From CALBLZ01 sp041917855 (GTDB lineage Bacteria; Patescibacteriota; UBA1384; CAILIB01): a stretch of DNA of 6,597 nucleotides. The stretch is taken from NCBI GenBank assembly GCA_041917855.1, contig JAYRWT010000026.1:1-6597 (forward strand). Direction: 5' to 3'. The first letter of the stretch is position 1. Every line of letters starts with the position of its first letter. Shown one piece after another: positions 6,024 through 6,597 of this stretch. The position numbers and the translations under genes are program-made. The notes below the pieces were generated by a model. It was not told the DNA's origin. It saw only the letters and a program-made list of their open reading frames with translations, and did not search any database.

Positions 6024-6053
6024 GCGTGTGGGGCGTAGAGCCCCAAGCGTTTT
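6024..6053 (+). terminator. Second GC-rich hairpin, possible back-up terminator
   Basis: TGGGGC (6029-6034), loop GTAGA and GCCCCA (6040-6045) make a perfect 6-bp stem. Weaker pairing continues outward through GCG/CGT beyond a mismatch, and four T residues follow (6050-6053). Lying eight bases after the first terminator, it would act as a tandem terminator. The short T-run makes the call tentative. Confidence 0.45.
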
Positions 6054-6064
6054 CTAGGCCTGGC

Positions 6065-6098
6065 TTGACACCATACAGTGGTGTGAGAGGCGTAGAAT
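6065..6098 (+). promoter_or_regulatory. TTGACA box with overlapping inverted repeat, possible regulated promoter
   Basis: TTGACA (6065-6070) overlaps the inverted repeat ACACCA (6068-6073), TACAG, TGGTGT (6079-6084). The only -10-like hexamer downstream is TAGAAT (6093-6098), a 22-bp spacing that is too long for an ordinary sigma70 promoter. The layout echoes the trmB-like promoter at 1613, which shares TTGACACC and also has a palindrome over the -35 end. No ORF follows, so any transcript would be non-coding. Confidence 0.3.
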
Positions 6099-6102
6099 CC
6101 AT

Positions 6103-6164
6103 GTAGTCCAGCGGGGGGTCATTTACTCTGTTTGTAACTGTTCCTACGTGGTACTACAATTTTT
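6103..6164 (+). ncRNA. Candidate small structured RNA with terminator-like end (speculative)
   Basis: GTAGTCCA (6103-6110) can pair with TGG-T-ACTAC (6149-6157) with one bulged T. The pairing continues as CG (6112-6113) with CG (6147-6148) after a bulged G. A smaller TTAC/GTAA stem sits inside the loop, which also carries a run of six G (6113-6118). The outer stem is followed by AATTTTT (6158-6164). A -10-like TAGAAT lies just upstream. Together these could be a roughly 60-nt RNA with its own terminator. I recognise no known RNA family, and the pairings may be accidental. Confidence 0.22.
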
Positions 6165-6183
6165 ATTCTGTTGAAGAAATATA

Positions 6184-6210
6184 AAAATACAGGATTTATT
6201 CCTGTATTTT
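6184..6210 (-). terminator. Bidirectional hairpin terminator, mainly for the convergent minus-strand gene
   Basis: An 11-bp perfect inverted repeat, AAAATACAGGA (6184-6194) and TCCTGTATTTT (6200-6210), encloses a 5-nt loop. Read on the minus strand it ends in TTTTTATATT and lies 24 nt after the stop of the gene at 6235, as expected for its terminator. On the plus strand the stem ends in four T, so it could also stop read-through from the tatD side. Confidence 0.75.
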
Positions 6211-6234
6211 ATGTTAATAATTTTAACAATTATA

Positions 6235-6597
6235 TTAGCGAATAACTTGTCCGAGCAATGAGCGTTGCAGTGTGGCAAGTGCGGCATGTTCAAGAACCAT
6301 ACCGTAGCCATCTGCTATTGCAACAAGGGCAAGCTTATTGCCATATACAAAAATGCTGCTGCTGCCAGATAGCGATACGGCCGCCTGCCGGTTAGTAATC
6401 TGGTACTGCTGGCATGCCTGCACATAGGCTGTTTGTAGTAGGGCAGGAAGAGACATCTGGTCAGTTTGCGAGATAACGCTGACCACGCTGCGTTCAGGCA
6501 GAGGAAGGTGGGCACAGGTAGAGACTATATCGGCATAAATCTCTTCTAGAGTATTCTTTGCCCCTAACAAACTCAGCTCGGGGTGATCTGCTGGTAC
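6235..6597 (-). CDS. Protein of unknown function, C-terminal part (start lies beyond the window end)
   Basis: The reverse strand is open from the window edge to a TAA at 6237-6235, giving 120 residues. There is no in-frame ATG in a sensible start position. An internal TTG at 6570 could start a 111-residue protein, but the frame stays open upstream of it, so this is most likely the end of a longer gene. The segment begins near ADHPELSLLGAKNTLEEIY, continues through an amphipathic middle (about residues 45-75), and has a hydrophobic, strand-like stretch, SIFVYGNKLALVAIADGYG (about 81-99), before a final helix. There is no signal peptide, obvious membrane helix or recognisable catalytic motif. 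It converges on the tatD operon and has its own terminator. I do not recognise the family. Confidence 0.7.
   Translation of the reverse strand, partial: VPADHPELSLLGAKNTLEEIYADIVSTCAHLPLPERSVVSVISQTDQMSLPALLQTAYVQACQQYQITNRQAAVSLSGSSSIFVYGNKLALVAIADGYGMVLEHAALATLQRSLLGQVIR

Noticed and set aside
5911..6102. 63-codon minus-strand frame across the tatD terminators
   Set aside because: It reads through strong hairpins and the tatD end, and its sequence looks like translated non-coding DNA.
6315..6515. Alternative minus-strand frame inside the final gene
   Set aside because: The overlapping frame ending at 6235 is longer, open to the window edge and followed by a well-placed terminator.
1..6597. 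Search for CRISPR arrays, transposon ends, tRNA or rRNA genes
   Set aside because: No regularly spaced repeats, no transposase, no cloverleaf pattern and no rRNA-like sequence were seen.
1..6597. Recoded UGA (as in Gracilibacteria or Absconditabacteria)
   Set aside because: All genes end at expected family lengths with standard stops, metG itself ends at TGA, and no in-frame UGA needs to be read as an amino acid.

Overview
The window looks like chromosomal housekeeping DNA from a bacterium of roughly balanced base composition that uses the standard genetic code: no gene needs UGA read through, and stops are TAA, TAG and TGA. My best guess is a Patescibacteria/CPR genome, possibly Saccharibacteria. 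The reasons are very compact spacing, a short TrmB-type regulator, a small secreted G5/Rpf-like wall hydrolase and trimmed versions of essential enzymes. An actinobacterial relative is the main alternative. The taxonomy is an inference with no marker gene behind it.

Layout. Positions 1-424 (minus strand) hold the N-terminal part of an RDD-family membrane protein whose end lies outside the window. A divergent control region (425-599) separates it from a long plus-strand block: a secreted DUF348/G5/lysozyme-like protein (600-1607), a small TrmB-like winged-helix regulator (1673-2008), rsmA/ksgA (2041-2883), rsmI (2884-3621), metG (3611-5155) and tatD (5152-5949). The last four are head to tail with 0-nt spacing, an 11-nt overlap and a 4-nt ATGA overlap, so they are almost certainly one operon. 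A strong intrinsic terminator follows tatD. The 5950-6234 gap holds that terminator, a second GC-rich hairpin, an inverted repeat beside a TTGACA box, a possible small structured RNA and a bidirectional hairpin terminator. A convergent minus-strand gene of unknown function (6235 to the window end) has only its last 120 residues here.

How the genes relate. RsmA dimethylates the 3'-terminal hairpin of 16S rRNA, RsmI 2'-O-methylates C1402 of 16S rRNA, MetG charges tRNA-Met and TatD is a metal-dependent nuclease. The block is therefore mostly about ribosome maturation and translation, next to a peptidoglycan-acting secreted enzyme. The same families cluster in Firmicutes (rsmI-metS-tatD-yabE-rnmV-ksgA in Bacillus subtilis) and Actinobacteria (metS, tatD, rpfB, ksgA). 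Here the order is a circular permutation of the Bacillus one, with a TrmB-like regulator in the place of rnmV. That context, a MetRS lacking zinc-knuckle cysteines and carrying altered signature motifs, two apparently leaderless starts and palindromes overlapping TTGACA boxes are the points most worth a second look. I saw no CRISPR array, transposon, tRNA or rRNA, and no clear sign of a new multi-gene system.
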